64,000 nt of DNA from Oncomelania hupensis (Eukaryota; Mollusca; Gastropoda; Littorinimorpha; Pomatiopsidae). How positions within the stretch are numbered: the stretch's first letter is position 1; each line of letters opens with the position of its first letter. Under the pieces are notes generated by a model. That model saw only the letters and a list, made by a program, of their open reading frames with translations. It made no database searches and had not been told where the DNA came from. The DNA lies in assembly GCA_036898135.1 (NCBI GenBank), contig CM072511.1, forward strand, positions 76,487,111-76,551,110, in the 5' to 3' direction. Of this stretch, positions 56,301 to 63,736 are shown piece by piece. Made by a program: the position numbers and the translations under genes.

Positions 56301-59300
56301 GTGTGATGGCCTGTCGGACTTCGTCGTTGGTGATATGCTGGGTATAGGAAATGCCCAGAAGTCTCCTGTAGCACCTCATCTCCATGCTATGTATTCTTCT
56401 TGTAGATCTGCTGTGATGGTCCATGTTTTGCAAGCGTATAGGAAGATGGAGATGACAAGGGAGGTATATTGTCCACTCCCGCCGACTCTTCAGTGATTGC
56501 ACTGATGCCTCAACTTCTCATCAGAGAATTGGGAGGATTTCTTCTTCTTCTCTGTTCTTGGGACATGCTAGAACTGATGGGTCTCCTTTGGATGTGTGGT
56601 TGTAAAGGTCAGAGCAGTACTCTGTCCATCTTTAAGGCATATGCCAGATTTGCTTTGGATCGTGGAGACCTTTGGCTGTTTAACACTTGTCAGCCGCTTC
56701 ACACTGGTAGGCCTTCTTGCTGTTGTTCTTGTTCAGACTGTTCTCTATTTCCTGGCATTGATCTTCTATCCAGTTCTCCTTTGCTGTGCACATGCCTTTT
56801 TGGCTGTCATTGTTGATTTTTCAGTAGACATCAGCTCCCTGTGTTTTCATTTCTTTTTGTTTATCCCACAGATCCAAAAGTTCAGGTGTGATCCACGGCT
56901 TCTTCTTTGGCCGGTGCTTGCCAAGGATCTCGGTGGCGGAATCTGTCACAGCTGAGTTGAAGGTGGTGGTCATAAGATAAGATAAGACAACTTTATTATC
57001 TTCTACAAGAAATTACATTGTGGTGTACAATTACAATCAACAAGGAATAAACATCACAATAATAATATTATCAACAATAATAATGACAATGAGGGTAAAA
57101 CTGTCAATCATTAATATAATTACACTTATGCATGCTAACATTAAATGACAGCAAATGTTAAATGACGTTATTTTGGACATATACAAACACACACTCACAT
57201 GCCATTTATTAATTAATGAGACAGCCTTTAGGATAAAACTGTTTTTCGTTCTAAGAGTTGTGTTGACATCTACTTCACCAGCTCCCAAAATGAGCAGTGG
57301 TGCAAATTTCCCTCCAATTGTGGCCTGAAATATTTCTGCCACCTCCAGGTCTTGCAGTATGTCCAGGTCGAACTTCAATCTAGTGCACTTTGTTGTGTTT
57401 ACTCTCTTCAAGTGGAGCCGGAAAGACATCATCACGAGATCGTGGTCACTTTTGATGTCTGCTCCTGGAAAAGTGTATGTCCTGCCAATGTCGATGCTTG
57501 ATCTGAAGCGTATTTTGACAATGATGTAGTCGATCTGGTTGTGATAATCCCCGCCAGGACTGTCCCATGTCCATCGTCCGGATTTTTTGTGGAGACCAAG
57601 CATGTTTGCCATTATCAGATTGTTCTATCTAGCAAACTCCAACAGTCTCAGACCCCTGTAATTTGTCTTGTTGTTGGAGTGTGGTCCACATGTGTCTCCC
57701 CAGTTGTGGTGCACATCTTGGCCAACCTTGGCATTCCAGTCGCCTTGCATTATTACTTTGTCCTTCTTCGGCACTTGGTCAAGGACATCCTGTAGATTTT
57801 CATAGAAATCCTCCACTTCGCTGTCGTCATAGTCTGATGTTGGGACATACCTTAATGATGGTGATGTTGAAAGGGGCTGCTCTCAGACGGATGGTGTTGA
57901 GTCTACTGGAGACTGGGCGGCAACCCATGACAGTGGCTAGAATGTTCTTGTGACTCCAACGCCGTGTTTGTGCCTGTCATCTCTACCGCTGAAATAAAGC
58001 TTGTGGCCTTTGTCGGTCATCATTTCACCTAGACCTTTCCAGCGCAGTTCGCTGATACTTAAAACGTTCCATCGATAGTAATCCATCTCGTGGGCCAGTT
58101 CTGAGCACGTGGTCGATGAACCTGTGGCAGACATGCCTACCCTCAATTTGAAGTTTCCGTATTAGCTTTTTCAAATTTCAGTATTACTATTACGATTTCC
58201 GTATTTACTTTTACTACCTATTGTTTTTGCACTAATCCTTTTTGATATTAAGCGAAGAATCCAGTGATAGATTGATTTGCTGCCACAATGTTCTTTTTCT
58301 TCTCCAAAGCCTTGTAATTCTTCATATACTGTGGGCCTTCCGCGTGCCGCTTGATGTCGTTCATATCACCGGCGGAGATGCCAAACAGGTTGGCACAAAT
58401 CGTACTTTTGAGTCAGTGCTGCCGCGAATAACGAAAGGACACTTTTCCGAATACGAGGCAAGAAATGTCTGCCCCTAGCGCGTTTTTTTTTGGAAGATTC
58501 AGATTCATAATCACTTTGCTTATCCATTCGTTTGAACGCCATGTTTTAAATTCTGTCTCACGAGCACCGATCTTTACTGCGACTGTGCAAAAACGGGTTC
58601 GGCAAACTTCGGTGCCTCTACCGGAAACTTCGATGTCACAGGTCTCCACTGCGACTGCGCATTGCGGCATTAAACCTTCCGAAAAAGGTCATGCGGTAAA
58701 TTACTACAGGCCAACGATTTCGATTTTTTTCTTTATCATTTTTTAAAATTTCCGTACCGTAAAACAAATATCCGTATTTTCCGCAGCGCTTGCCGAGTTT
58801 TTCAAATTTCCGGAAAAAATACGGAAATTCCGTACGGGTAGGCATGTCTGCTGTGGTAACATGAGGTTCATCTGTCCTGGCCAGCGACTTCTGTGTAGAT
58901 GGCTTTTGCCCAGTGATGCTGTGCTGACATCACCACTGTTAGTTGCCTCTTACAACACCCTGGAAATGGGTCTATTCTATTCAGTGCCCGAACCCACAGG
59001 GCAAGTAAACTCAATGTCACAAAAAAACAAACATCCTTGATACCCATGCACGGTTCCTAACAGAAAGCCCATGTTTTTTCAAAATGTTGTTTTGTTGTTG
59101 ATTGTATTTTTACCATACATGGCCAAACACTAAACCCTCTGATCTCACACCACCTTGCCACATCCACTTAAAACAGAAAACCACTAACAAGATAATAATG
59201 ATAGGAATAATATATATATTTTCCCCCCAAAATCTTGGCTCATAGCGCAATATATGCGTCTGACTTACCTAGGAAATCTACGAGCCCCTCTATATCAGCG

Positions 59301-61528
59301 ACGTACTCAATATCTGGAATGAAAAAGCTGTGCTGTTTGGTCATGTGCTGCAAATTGTCTTCCACATTTTTTGCCATAGCAGGACAAAACAAGCACTGCT
59401 CCAGCCCAAGTTGTTCATCATCCCATGACTCCAATTCTGGATCCTCTTCTTTAAAACAAACAAAACACATTTGTAGAACTTTTAGATTACTCATTAAAAG
59501 TACAAATAATAATAATGAGTAAAACTTAAAAATTTTTTACATTTTTTTTTTCATTGTTTACATTGATCTAAAGGTCACAAAGCCTCAGGAAACCAACTGT
59601 AGGCCACTTTTCACCTCTATATTGCACAGGGTTCAGCCTGACACAAAAAAGCTATGGGCCATTGGGCCCCTCAGATCAAATTTCAATGGGCCATGATTTC
59701 AGCAGTAATTTACGTATGTATGTAAAAGATAACCTGGAGATATTATTACAGAAATTAAAACAAAATAGATTATTGTGAGTGTGCATGTGTTGTGAAGCAT
59801 GTTTACCAACAAAACACTAACCAGAACAGGGATCAGTATTTTGACTTGACTCGGGGCTCACACAATCATCTTGCGTAGGATTAGCGGCGGTAGACTGTGG
59901 TTTAACAGCAGCAAACGACAGTCTAGACTGTCCTACCTCAAGTTTGGTTGTTGTTTTTTTTTTTTTGGGGGGGGGGGGGGGGTGCATTTTCAAAGCGGCA
60001 CAAAGAAAAACACAAAATCCTCCTTGCACGGACACAACATACGCGCACACGATAGCAAATTCTGATTTGGAAGAATCGTACACTTCTTATTGGCTGAAAG
60101 ATCAACATCCGGGCTCTCATAGCCAATCGCTGAACTTGCCTTAGCAAAAGCACGTTTGTCGCCTCCAATACAGTGCACTGTTATTGTGGTGGCGCACTGG
60201 TACCAAAAATCGAAGCGCCATTCGGCCCCTGGCAAGAATTGTAGATGGGTCATTTTTTATTTGTATGCGTCAATGGCGCAGGGCGCGCTAGTAAACTGAT
60301 CCCTGTTGCATATTATATTATGTTAAATAATAAGCATTATAAAGCAGACTTGATAGACCTTACAGACTGAAAAACAGAGTAATATGCAAAATAAATGATA
60401 GCAAACGAATGTCAGAAAAATACAGAATTGAAAACAATAACTAGAGCCAAAAGGTAATACCAATATGACTAAAATGATCACCTGGGAAAATAAATATGCA
60501 ATAGTTTACCAACCACACACACACACACAAAAAATTCAACAGTCAAACAGCTGAAACGAAAAGGTTGCAACTAACAGACATCTTGAACTTCACATATGAT
60601 CAAATAATGATTATTATAATTGTTCTTATAAAGAACTTCAACATCTCAAGAGCTGCTTAAGGCGCTAGCCAATAGGTTCTAACTCAAACCCCCTGATGCA
60701 CCCACTTGTTGTCTTAGGTGCATAGTCCGACATCCATACTATTGAGCACAATCTTGGGTGACCAGGGATTGGGCTATGGGACTTGGTCCTTGCTAGGTGT
60801 ATTTATGTAGCTGGCCCTCACCTGCCTAGGACATGAGCGTCATGATCTTTAAAGTCTGTGTGGTAGAATGCATGCTTGCATAGACTAGTCTTTTGTTTAT
60901 ACTTTCATCTATCATTCTATGCAGAGGTAAATTTTGCAAGCATACAGAAAACAAACAGCAATTAACCAATGGAACATATACTCAATAGCTAATAGTCTGA
61001 GCCTTCAAGCTGGCATGCATTGCTGACCCTTTAACTATTCCAGAGAACAAAAAAGTCACAATGAAGATGACTTTCACCTTCTCACATGCAAAAAACTGTC
61101 ATACTTGTGAATGACTAGGTTATACGAAGCAGTAAAGGTTTGGGATGAACTTATGTGACTTTGGTAAAAGACTTTTCAAGACACCGAAGGGTTTCTCCAG
61201 GTACTAATGTTTCCTTCCTCCCTTCAATAATGGTATTGAATGCAGTCTATCTAACATTTCAAATATTATTATTGATTGATCTCCTTCATAGCTCATTTTT
61301 ATTTCATATAAACTGATACTGGACATTATTACCTTCATCAGATATTTGAGGGGTTTCAGTTGGTTTGCTCTTGTCAGAAGACTGCGATGATCTGCTCTTT
61401 CCGTCTCCTTTCTCAGCTTCCTTTAAGTGTTTCTTAGAGCGAAGATGGCTTTCTAGTGCATTCTGTGAACGGAATGGCTTGTTGCAAACTTCACAGAATG
61501 ACTTTTCAGGCTCCCTTTCTTCAGCTTC
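44202..61528 (-). CDS. ZNF622: ZNF622/REI1-type zinc-finger protein, 5'-partial, six exons
   Basis: The REI1/ZNF622 family acts in the cytoplasm on late pre-60S ribosomal particles, helping to release and recycle export factors. Six exons (61333..61528, 59269..59448, 50474..50648, 49541..49641, 47849..47983, 44202..44329) join with phases 1, 1, 2, 1, 1 and give 304 residues to the TAA at 44202..44204. Seen: a C-x2-C-x12-H-x5-H finger (CEVCNKPF...HLRSKKH); an acidic linker; a finger CLFCPAM...HMTKQH followed by the family signature SFFIPDIEYVADIEGLVDFL; a finger CLWCHH...HMVDKGH followed by ADFYDYR; then LPSGATIGHRSLVSYYKQ, GYKALGWTGN and YLQRMKNRF. Order and signatures match human ZNF622. The first finger and start codon must lie beyond 61528 or outside the window. 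The linker after the first finger shown is about 49 residues, much shorter than in human. Confidence 0.93.
44405..44660 (-). mobile_element. tRNA-derived SINE, headless copy
   Basis: Same body as 26812..27972 (AAAGTCTGACACCCTGATGA, GGACCTAGTGTGTGCTAG, GCAATGGAATGTGTG). The head and tail are decayed. Confidence 0.6.
44740..46330. repeat. Second AGGTCA-type repeat family, split
   Basis: The phrases CTCAAAGGTCAAGGTCAATGG and TTGTCAGTCTGTCTGTCAGTC run to 45118 and resume at 46180 (CGTAAAGGTCAAAATC, GATAGTTCAAATAGTGG) after the inserted element 45124..46174. It is related to 48780..49080 and 5500..5700. Confidence 0.5.
45124..46174. mobile_element. CAGGGCT-ended hAT-like element, copy 2, 5-bp TSD
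   Basis: Ends CAGGGCTAGAAATTCAC and (complement) CAGGGCTAGAAATTAGC, flanked by GTGTT at 45119..45123 and 46175..46179. The outer parts match copy 1 at about 95% by eye. This copy keeps about 300 extra middle bases (45510..45810), including a short Lys/Glu-rich minus-strand frame (45892..45710). Confidence 0.85.
46629..47708 (-). mobile_element. CAGGGTGGAGAA-ended element, 6-bp TSD
   Basis: Ends CAGGGTGGAGAA and (complement) CAGGGTGGAGAATTCTCCGC, flanked by TTTCTT at 46623..46628 and 47709..47714. A minus-strand frame near 47370..47240 encodes an acidic peptide (MDGLDSSTDEEEFTGFHL), like the starts of several transposases. No catalytic region remains. It sits in the last large intron of the ZNF622-type gene. 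Confidence 0.75.
47849..47983 (-). CDS. ZNF622: ZNF622-type gene, exon with GHRSL and GYKALGWTG
   Basis: Acceptor GTTAAG|GTGCT and donor ACAG|GTGTGA. It encodes GATIGHRSLVSYYKQNMG and ILAGYKALGWTGNT, the most conserved C-terminal block of the family. Confidence 0.93.
48268..48590 (+). mobile_element. tRNA-derived SINE
   Basis: A tRNA-like head with A-box-like TGGCCAAGTGCGCTAAGG at 48276 and B box GGTTCGGATCC at 48350..48360. A body with GGGGTTTTCTCCGGATACTC and a T-rich tail at 48580 follow. It does not fold as a functional tRNA. Confidence 0.7.
48780..49080. repeat. Second AGGTCA-type repeat family, copy
   Basis: GGTCTGTCTGTCTGTTGGAC, then CCACAGTCAAGGTCACTGG, then CCAGTTGTCTGTCGGTCCATC. 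Same phrase order as 44760..45010. 49080..49540 beyond it is plain intron sequence. Confidence 0.5.
49541..49641 (-). CDS. ZNF622: ZNF622-type gene, acidic exon
   Basis: Acceptor AAATAG|G and donor TCTG|GTGAGT. It encodes SSYPDADEVEPGGDESVDPE and FELVLPSG. The acceptor was chosen because it restores the Arg codon split with the exon before. Confidence 0.9.
49828..50035 (+). mobile_element. RTE-like LINE 3' end, 200 bp
   Basis: It encodes LQGTVQGGRRRGRPKKRWDD, NIREWTGLTLS, AEDRERWSTLVKRSSAVPLR and PPSYG and ends GATAGGATACGATAGG. The frame is intact. It is 5'-truncated. Confidence 0.85.
50165..50455 (-). mobile_element. tRNA-derived SINE, headless copy
   Basis: GCACTTTTCCAGCTCAAGAG through ACGCCCAGACAACTGAAC to ATGCAATGGAATGTATA. 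It gives the uninterrupted version of the site where copy 26812..27972 took its insertion. Confidence 0.7.
50474..50648 (-). CDS. ZNF622: ZNF622-type gene, last zinc-finger exon
   Basis: Acceptor TTTCAG|GC and donor TACAG|GTATGT. It encodes KHISQQHLCLWCHHDLAS, DVQKHMVDKGHCKF and YADFYDYR. Confidence 0.93.
50700..50775 (-). mobile_element. R1 3' end fragment
   Basis: ATTGCTTTAGGTCCAGCAG through AGCCAAATCAGGACC matches the end of R1 in reverse complement. 50780..51440 beyond it shows only short CA-rich runs (51195..51215, 51350..51375). Confidence 0.6.
51440..52620 (-). mobile_element. LINE RT fragment (second clade)
   Basis: On the minus strand, across frameshifts: LIPVPKKPLS and CLERIVF (RT blocks) near 52560..52440, GCILSPLFNLYTS and FSDDTSLTG (catalytic block, Ser in place of Ala) at 52130..52045, then KFVRWCDNNHLLNVSKTREM, YKYLGSIIDG, LLLKKANQRLY and CFFSSLKEQDKARRAKVTKT. 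It is a broken copy, distinct from the RTE-like and L2-like families here. Confidence 0.8.
52621..52945 (+). mobile_element. LINE 3' fragment, L2-like
   Basis: Frameshifted plus-strand remains of a C-terminus: near SFPTYLSELITPYQPARSL in one frame and YFPSELRYTWSLTTFKKNLK in another. No tail is identified. Confidence 0.6.
53041..55217 (+). mobile_element. RTE-like LINE, split by a gag-bearing LINE
   Basis: The first piece, 53041..53252, encodes the RT block CQGCLLSPTLFNIFLECIM and CFADDIDGLAGEEQE. The second piece, 54464..55217, goes on with EEQELEQLVHRLDTTSRAFG, ISAEKTKMM, then frameshifted MEMRCYRKLLGILYTQHIT, DEVRQTITQAIGQYDD, and ends in (GATAG)n. The 13-bp target duplication AGAGGAACAAGAA (53240..53252 and 54464..54476) marks the insertion that splits it. 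The 5' part is missing. Confidence 0.85.
53253..54463 (-). mobile_element. Gag-bearing LINE lacking EN-RT, 13-bp TSD
   Basis: On the minus strand: 5' end CGGGCTTGGCTCCGCG; ORF1 relic (WPRFLIVRMTNENQKISPFS, WFEGVSRQIKDIKRLRDGSL, NTLFLTFCTLEAPKRV; knuckles CFKCQRYGHG, CFKCGGDFHGEQC, CYTCKGDHPAWSC) with at least three frameshifts; then a 3' UTR ending GGACC at 53275. Endonuclease and RT are absent, although both element ends are present. Confidence 0.8.
55261..55636. mobile_element. 376-bp MITE, CAGAGGTGCCAACC ends, 6-bp TSD
   Basis: The left end CAGAGGTGCCAACC and right end GGTTGGCACCTCTA match except at the last base. TATATG flanks it at 55255..55260 and 55637..55642. Subterminal CAGTATT and CCGTATTT words repeat. 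It is a member of the five-element family. 55640..56084 beyond it has only AT-rich sequence. Confidence 0.75.
56973..57258 (-). mobile_element. Short retroelement insertion with (TTATC)n tail
   Basis: It starts ATAAGATAAGATAAGACAAC on the plus strand (tail on the minus strand) and ends TCTAAGAGTTGT. The related LINE at 16110 reads straight through this point (GGTGGTCATTGTGTCGACC), which proves the insertion. It is probably a 3' fragment of another LINE or a SINE. Confidence 0.65.
58128..58850 (-). mobile_element. hAT-like element, CAGACATGCCTACCC ends, 6-bp TSD
   Basis: A perfect 15-bp inverted repeat CAGACATGCCTACCC, flanked by CTGTGG at 58122..58127 and 58851..58856. CCGTATT/AATACGG words repeat near both ends. 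On the minus strand around 58440..58250 it encodes ICANLFGISAGDMNDIKRHA and YKALEKKKNIVAANQS, aligning with the finger region of the element at 8204..9455. It is inserted in the 5' part of the RTE-like LINE. Confidence 0.85.
59269..59448 (-). CDS. ZNF622: ZNF622-type gene, exon with FFIPDIEY signature
   Basis: Acceptor TTTTAAAG|AA and donor CTAG|GTAAGT. It encodes an acidic start (EEDPELESWDDEQ), the finger CLFC...HMTKQH and SFFIPDIEYVADIEGL. Confidence 0.94.
59627..60305 (-). mobile_element. CAGGGwTCAG-ended hAT-like element, 5-bp TSD
   Basis: The left end CAGGGTTCAGCCTGA and right end (complement) CAGGGATCAGTTTAC are flanked by TTGCA at 59622..59626 and 60306..60310. A second CAGGGATCAGT at 59827 lies inside, so the left 200 bp may be a rearranged duplicate end. 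On the minus strand 59941..59822 encodes SRLSFAAVKPQSTAANPTQD, like the Ser-rich starts of some hAT transposases. A G17 run is at 59957..59981. Confidence 0.75.
60600..60915 (-). mobile_element. tRNA-derived SINE, headless copy
   Basis: ATTATAATTGTTCTTATAAAG at the tail side, then GAGCTGCTTAAGGCGCTAG, GGGACTTGGTCC, GACATGAGCGTCATGATC. It aligns with 50165..50455 and lies in the intron before exon 61333..61528. 60915..61332 beyond it shows nothing. Confidence 0.65.
61333..61528 (-). CDS. ZNF622: ZNF622-type gene, first visible exon (zinc finger)
   Basis: Acceptor TTTTAG|GAAGCT and donor GAAG|GTAATA. It encodes the U1-like finger SFCEVCNKPFRSQNALESHL and then a Lys/Ser-rich stretch. It starts in phase 0 after an upstream exon not found here. 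Confidence 0.88.
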
Positions 61529-62276
61529 CTAAAAGCAAAACGAAAATATCAAATACATACAAATTTGGCACAGTAAAATTAACATACAGTACAAGAACTT
61601 CAAATACACATACTTACACACACACATGCATTTTATATAAGAGAAATTTCTTTCATTACAATTAAACAGGTTACAATAACACTAATTAATGCAAGCATAA
61701 TTTAAGGGACAAACCACTCTACACTGAATCTTCCTCTCTCCCACACCCTTCAGGGGCTGATCATCACCAGCATGCTAGGTTATGTATGGAGCAACTTTTC
61801 AGGCTGGAGAATAGCAGAAAGAGAAACAATGAAATATGGACGGGGTTCAGAGGCCCCTATATGGGACAAGGGCAGCGCCCAGTTCAGGATGATAAAGTAT
61901 AAATTTGTTCTGAAAACAAATTGGTACCCACATTTAACCTTTCAGACCTGCCAGGGGTATGAAGCCCAACCTCACTGTAGGCACACAGCTGCTGGCTACA
62001 ACACTGCATGTGGCTGTTTAGTTGTAGGGCGAGTAAGTCGTTTTGGCCGCTGTGCATAATGATACCTTGTACTGCTGGGGTTCAAGCCTATCCTATCCAG
62101 TAACTCGGAGGTCGTAGCAGCAGTCCTTATTTATCATGTATTAAAAATTGGCTTTCAGTTGGTTTACATTAGGAACGTTTACATCATATCTTTACGCGCC
62201 TTTAAAATCATTCTATAATTGTATCATGAATCATTATAAATAACATGTGAGGTGCGGCAAAACTTACCGAATAAAT
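61529..62276. other. Upstream intron of the ZNF622-type gene, with an RTE scrap
   Basis: No coding exon is found. Bases 62075..62118 (CCTATCCTATCCAGTAACTCGGAGGTCGTA) are the 3' end of the RTE-like LINE on the minus strand. Confidence 0.45.
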
Positions 62277-62282
62277 CCTCAC

Positions 62283-62850
62283 CCCCCCCCCCTATTGGGG
62301 TGCCAGGGTTTTCTGTATATATAAAATAGAACCCCCCTTTGTGGAAATTGAGTGCTTTACATTACAATTATTTCTATTCTTATTTGTTCTTTCTCATTCC
62401 TAATCTGTTCTATCAATCTACTGTCTTCTTCACTAAACCAATCACCTACCTTTTTTCTTCAAAACTCCCAAAACTCCTTATTGGTGTATGGGGTCTGTTG
62501 GGTCAGCTTGGGGATATTGGACGCTTTCTGCCAAATGGTCTGTAAGGCTTTCTATGGTATTATTATTTAGCAATGTAGGCATTATACATGTATAAATTGT
62601 TTTGTTAATATTTTATAATGATGTTTATATTCTATTTTATTTTTGTAAACAGGCTTCAATAAATTACAGTACAGTCTCAGCGTCCACTACATGGGATGCC
62701 TTTATTGTAAAGTGACCGGCTGGTGTAGTGCCTTCAGTATTACCATTAGGGTTGTTTCAGCATATTTTCTAAGGATTAGGGGTGAGCCCTCTTTCAACCA
62801 AGTTGTGGCCCTGATTCAGCTCTTTGCAGTCCGCTCGACCATATAAACAA
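62283..62850 (+). mobile_element. R1 repeat, diverged plus-strand copy
   Basis: It begins CCCCTATTGGGGTGCCAGGG and ends GATTCAGCTCTTTGCAGTCCG and ATATAAACAATGG. It is full length but more diverged than the 19-20 kb copies, and carries the older tail type seen at 23222. Confidence 0.75.
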
Positions 62851-63084
62851 TGGCTAACAAACTAACTATGGTTCCCCAAAGTCTTTGTTCCCCATGAATC
62901 TTTTCATATGACATTGTTTATTATGCGTGAGGATGTGCAAGTATGTGTGGTTACGTTTGTAAAAATTAGTGATATAATAATTTATTAGACATCAATTACT
63001 ATACGATCACGAATATATGGAGAGCAGAGCACTTGTACAGACCTGGGAAAACATAGACATGCTCCCTTAATTCATATACATATT

Positions 63085-63260
63085 TATTTTATCAGTTTTT
63101 ATAGAGCGCTTTTCCAGCTCAAGACGCTGGTCCTTACAGGATCTACAGGCTCATTGCCCATTCAACTGAGCACAATCCTGGGCGACCATGAATGGGGAGA
63201 AAGGACCTAGTGCGTGCTGGGTGTATATGATTAGCCGCCGGCACTCTCACATGTCCATCT
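63085..63260 (-). mobile_element. tRNA-derived SINE, 3' part
   Basis: TATAGAGCGCTTTTCCAGC through GAGCACAATCCTGGGCGACCA to GCCGGCACTCTCACATG. It is the 3' half of the SINE body only. 62850..63085 shows nothing. Confidence 0.6.
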
Positions 63261-63384
63261 ATATATATAAATAAATATATATATATAAAATTTAATATAA
63301 ATTCTCTCCAAATGGCTAGCACCGTACAGCAACCATTAAGGAACAAGGAATAAAAACAAGCCAAGGGAGGCAAGTTAATTTAAA

Positions 63385-63696
63385 CAAGAAAAATAATAAT
63401 TATCCTGCTCTCAAAGGTGGACAAAAGTGAGATATAGTGACTTTCAATTCCATGTGCTTCTTAATGAGCTACAAGAGCTCAATAAGCAGTAGAATTGGAT
63501 TCATAAAGCCTGGTTCTCCGGACGCGTTTCGATCTTTACCAAAGATCTCATCAGAGGAGGTTTGGCCCTGAATGTTAAGAAGTTCACATTAGGAAGAAGC
63601 CAGTCTCTCTTGTAGCTCATTAAGAAGCACATGGAATTGAAAGTCACTATGTCTCACTTTTGTCCACCTTCGAGAGCAGGATAATTATTTTTCTTG
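63385..63696. repeat. Fold-back structure with 90-bp inverted arms
   Basis: The left arm 63385..63477 and right arm 63607..63696 are reverse complements with only a few differences. They are separated by a 129-base loop. (TA)n tracts lie on both sides (63255..63290 and 63697..63736). The loop holds the hammerhead-like motif listed next. Confidence 0.85.
63505..63565 (-). ncRNA. Candidate hammerhead ribozyme
   Basis: On the minus strand: CTGATGA (63554..63548), a perfect 7-bp stem II with triloop (GATCTTT-GGT-AAAGATC, 63547..63531), GAAA (63530..63527), then ACGCGT followed by C, the expected cleavage base at 63521. Stem III would be the short palindrome ACGCGT. Palindromic, very short stem III is known from hammerheads of Penelope-like retroelements and is thought to work as a dimer. 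Stem I is weak here: CUCC pairs with GGAG, with a U-C mismatch next to the core. The catalytic core is complete; activity is inference. Confidence 0.7.
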
Positions 63697-63697
63697 T

Positions 63698-63736
<39 letters not shown>

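Larger units (their letters stand above)
56085..58995 (-). mobile_element. RTE-like LINE, RT core deleted, with two insertions
   Basis: On the minus strand: 5' region 58990..58851; APE endonuclease 58127..57260 (NVLSISELRWKGLGEM, VIMQGDWNAKVGQDVHHNWG, GGDYHNQIDYIIV, IKSDHDLVMMSFRLHLKR); linker 56970..56500 (KENWIEDQCQEIENSL); then a jump to the C-terminus (MEMRCYRRLLGISYTQHI, DEVRQAITQAIGQHDDLL, KKQKLRWYGHV) and the GATAG tail near 56090. The RT core is missing. It is interrupted by 58128..58850 and 56973..57258. Confidence 0.85.
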
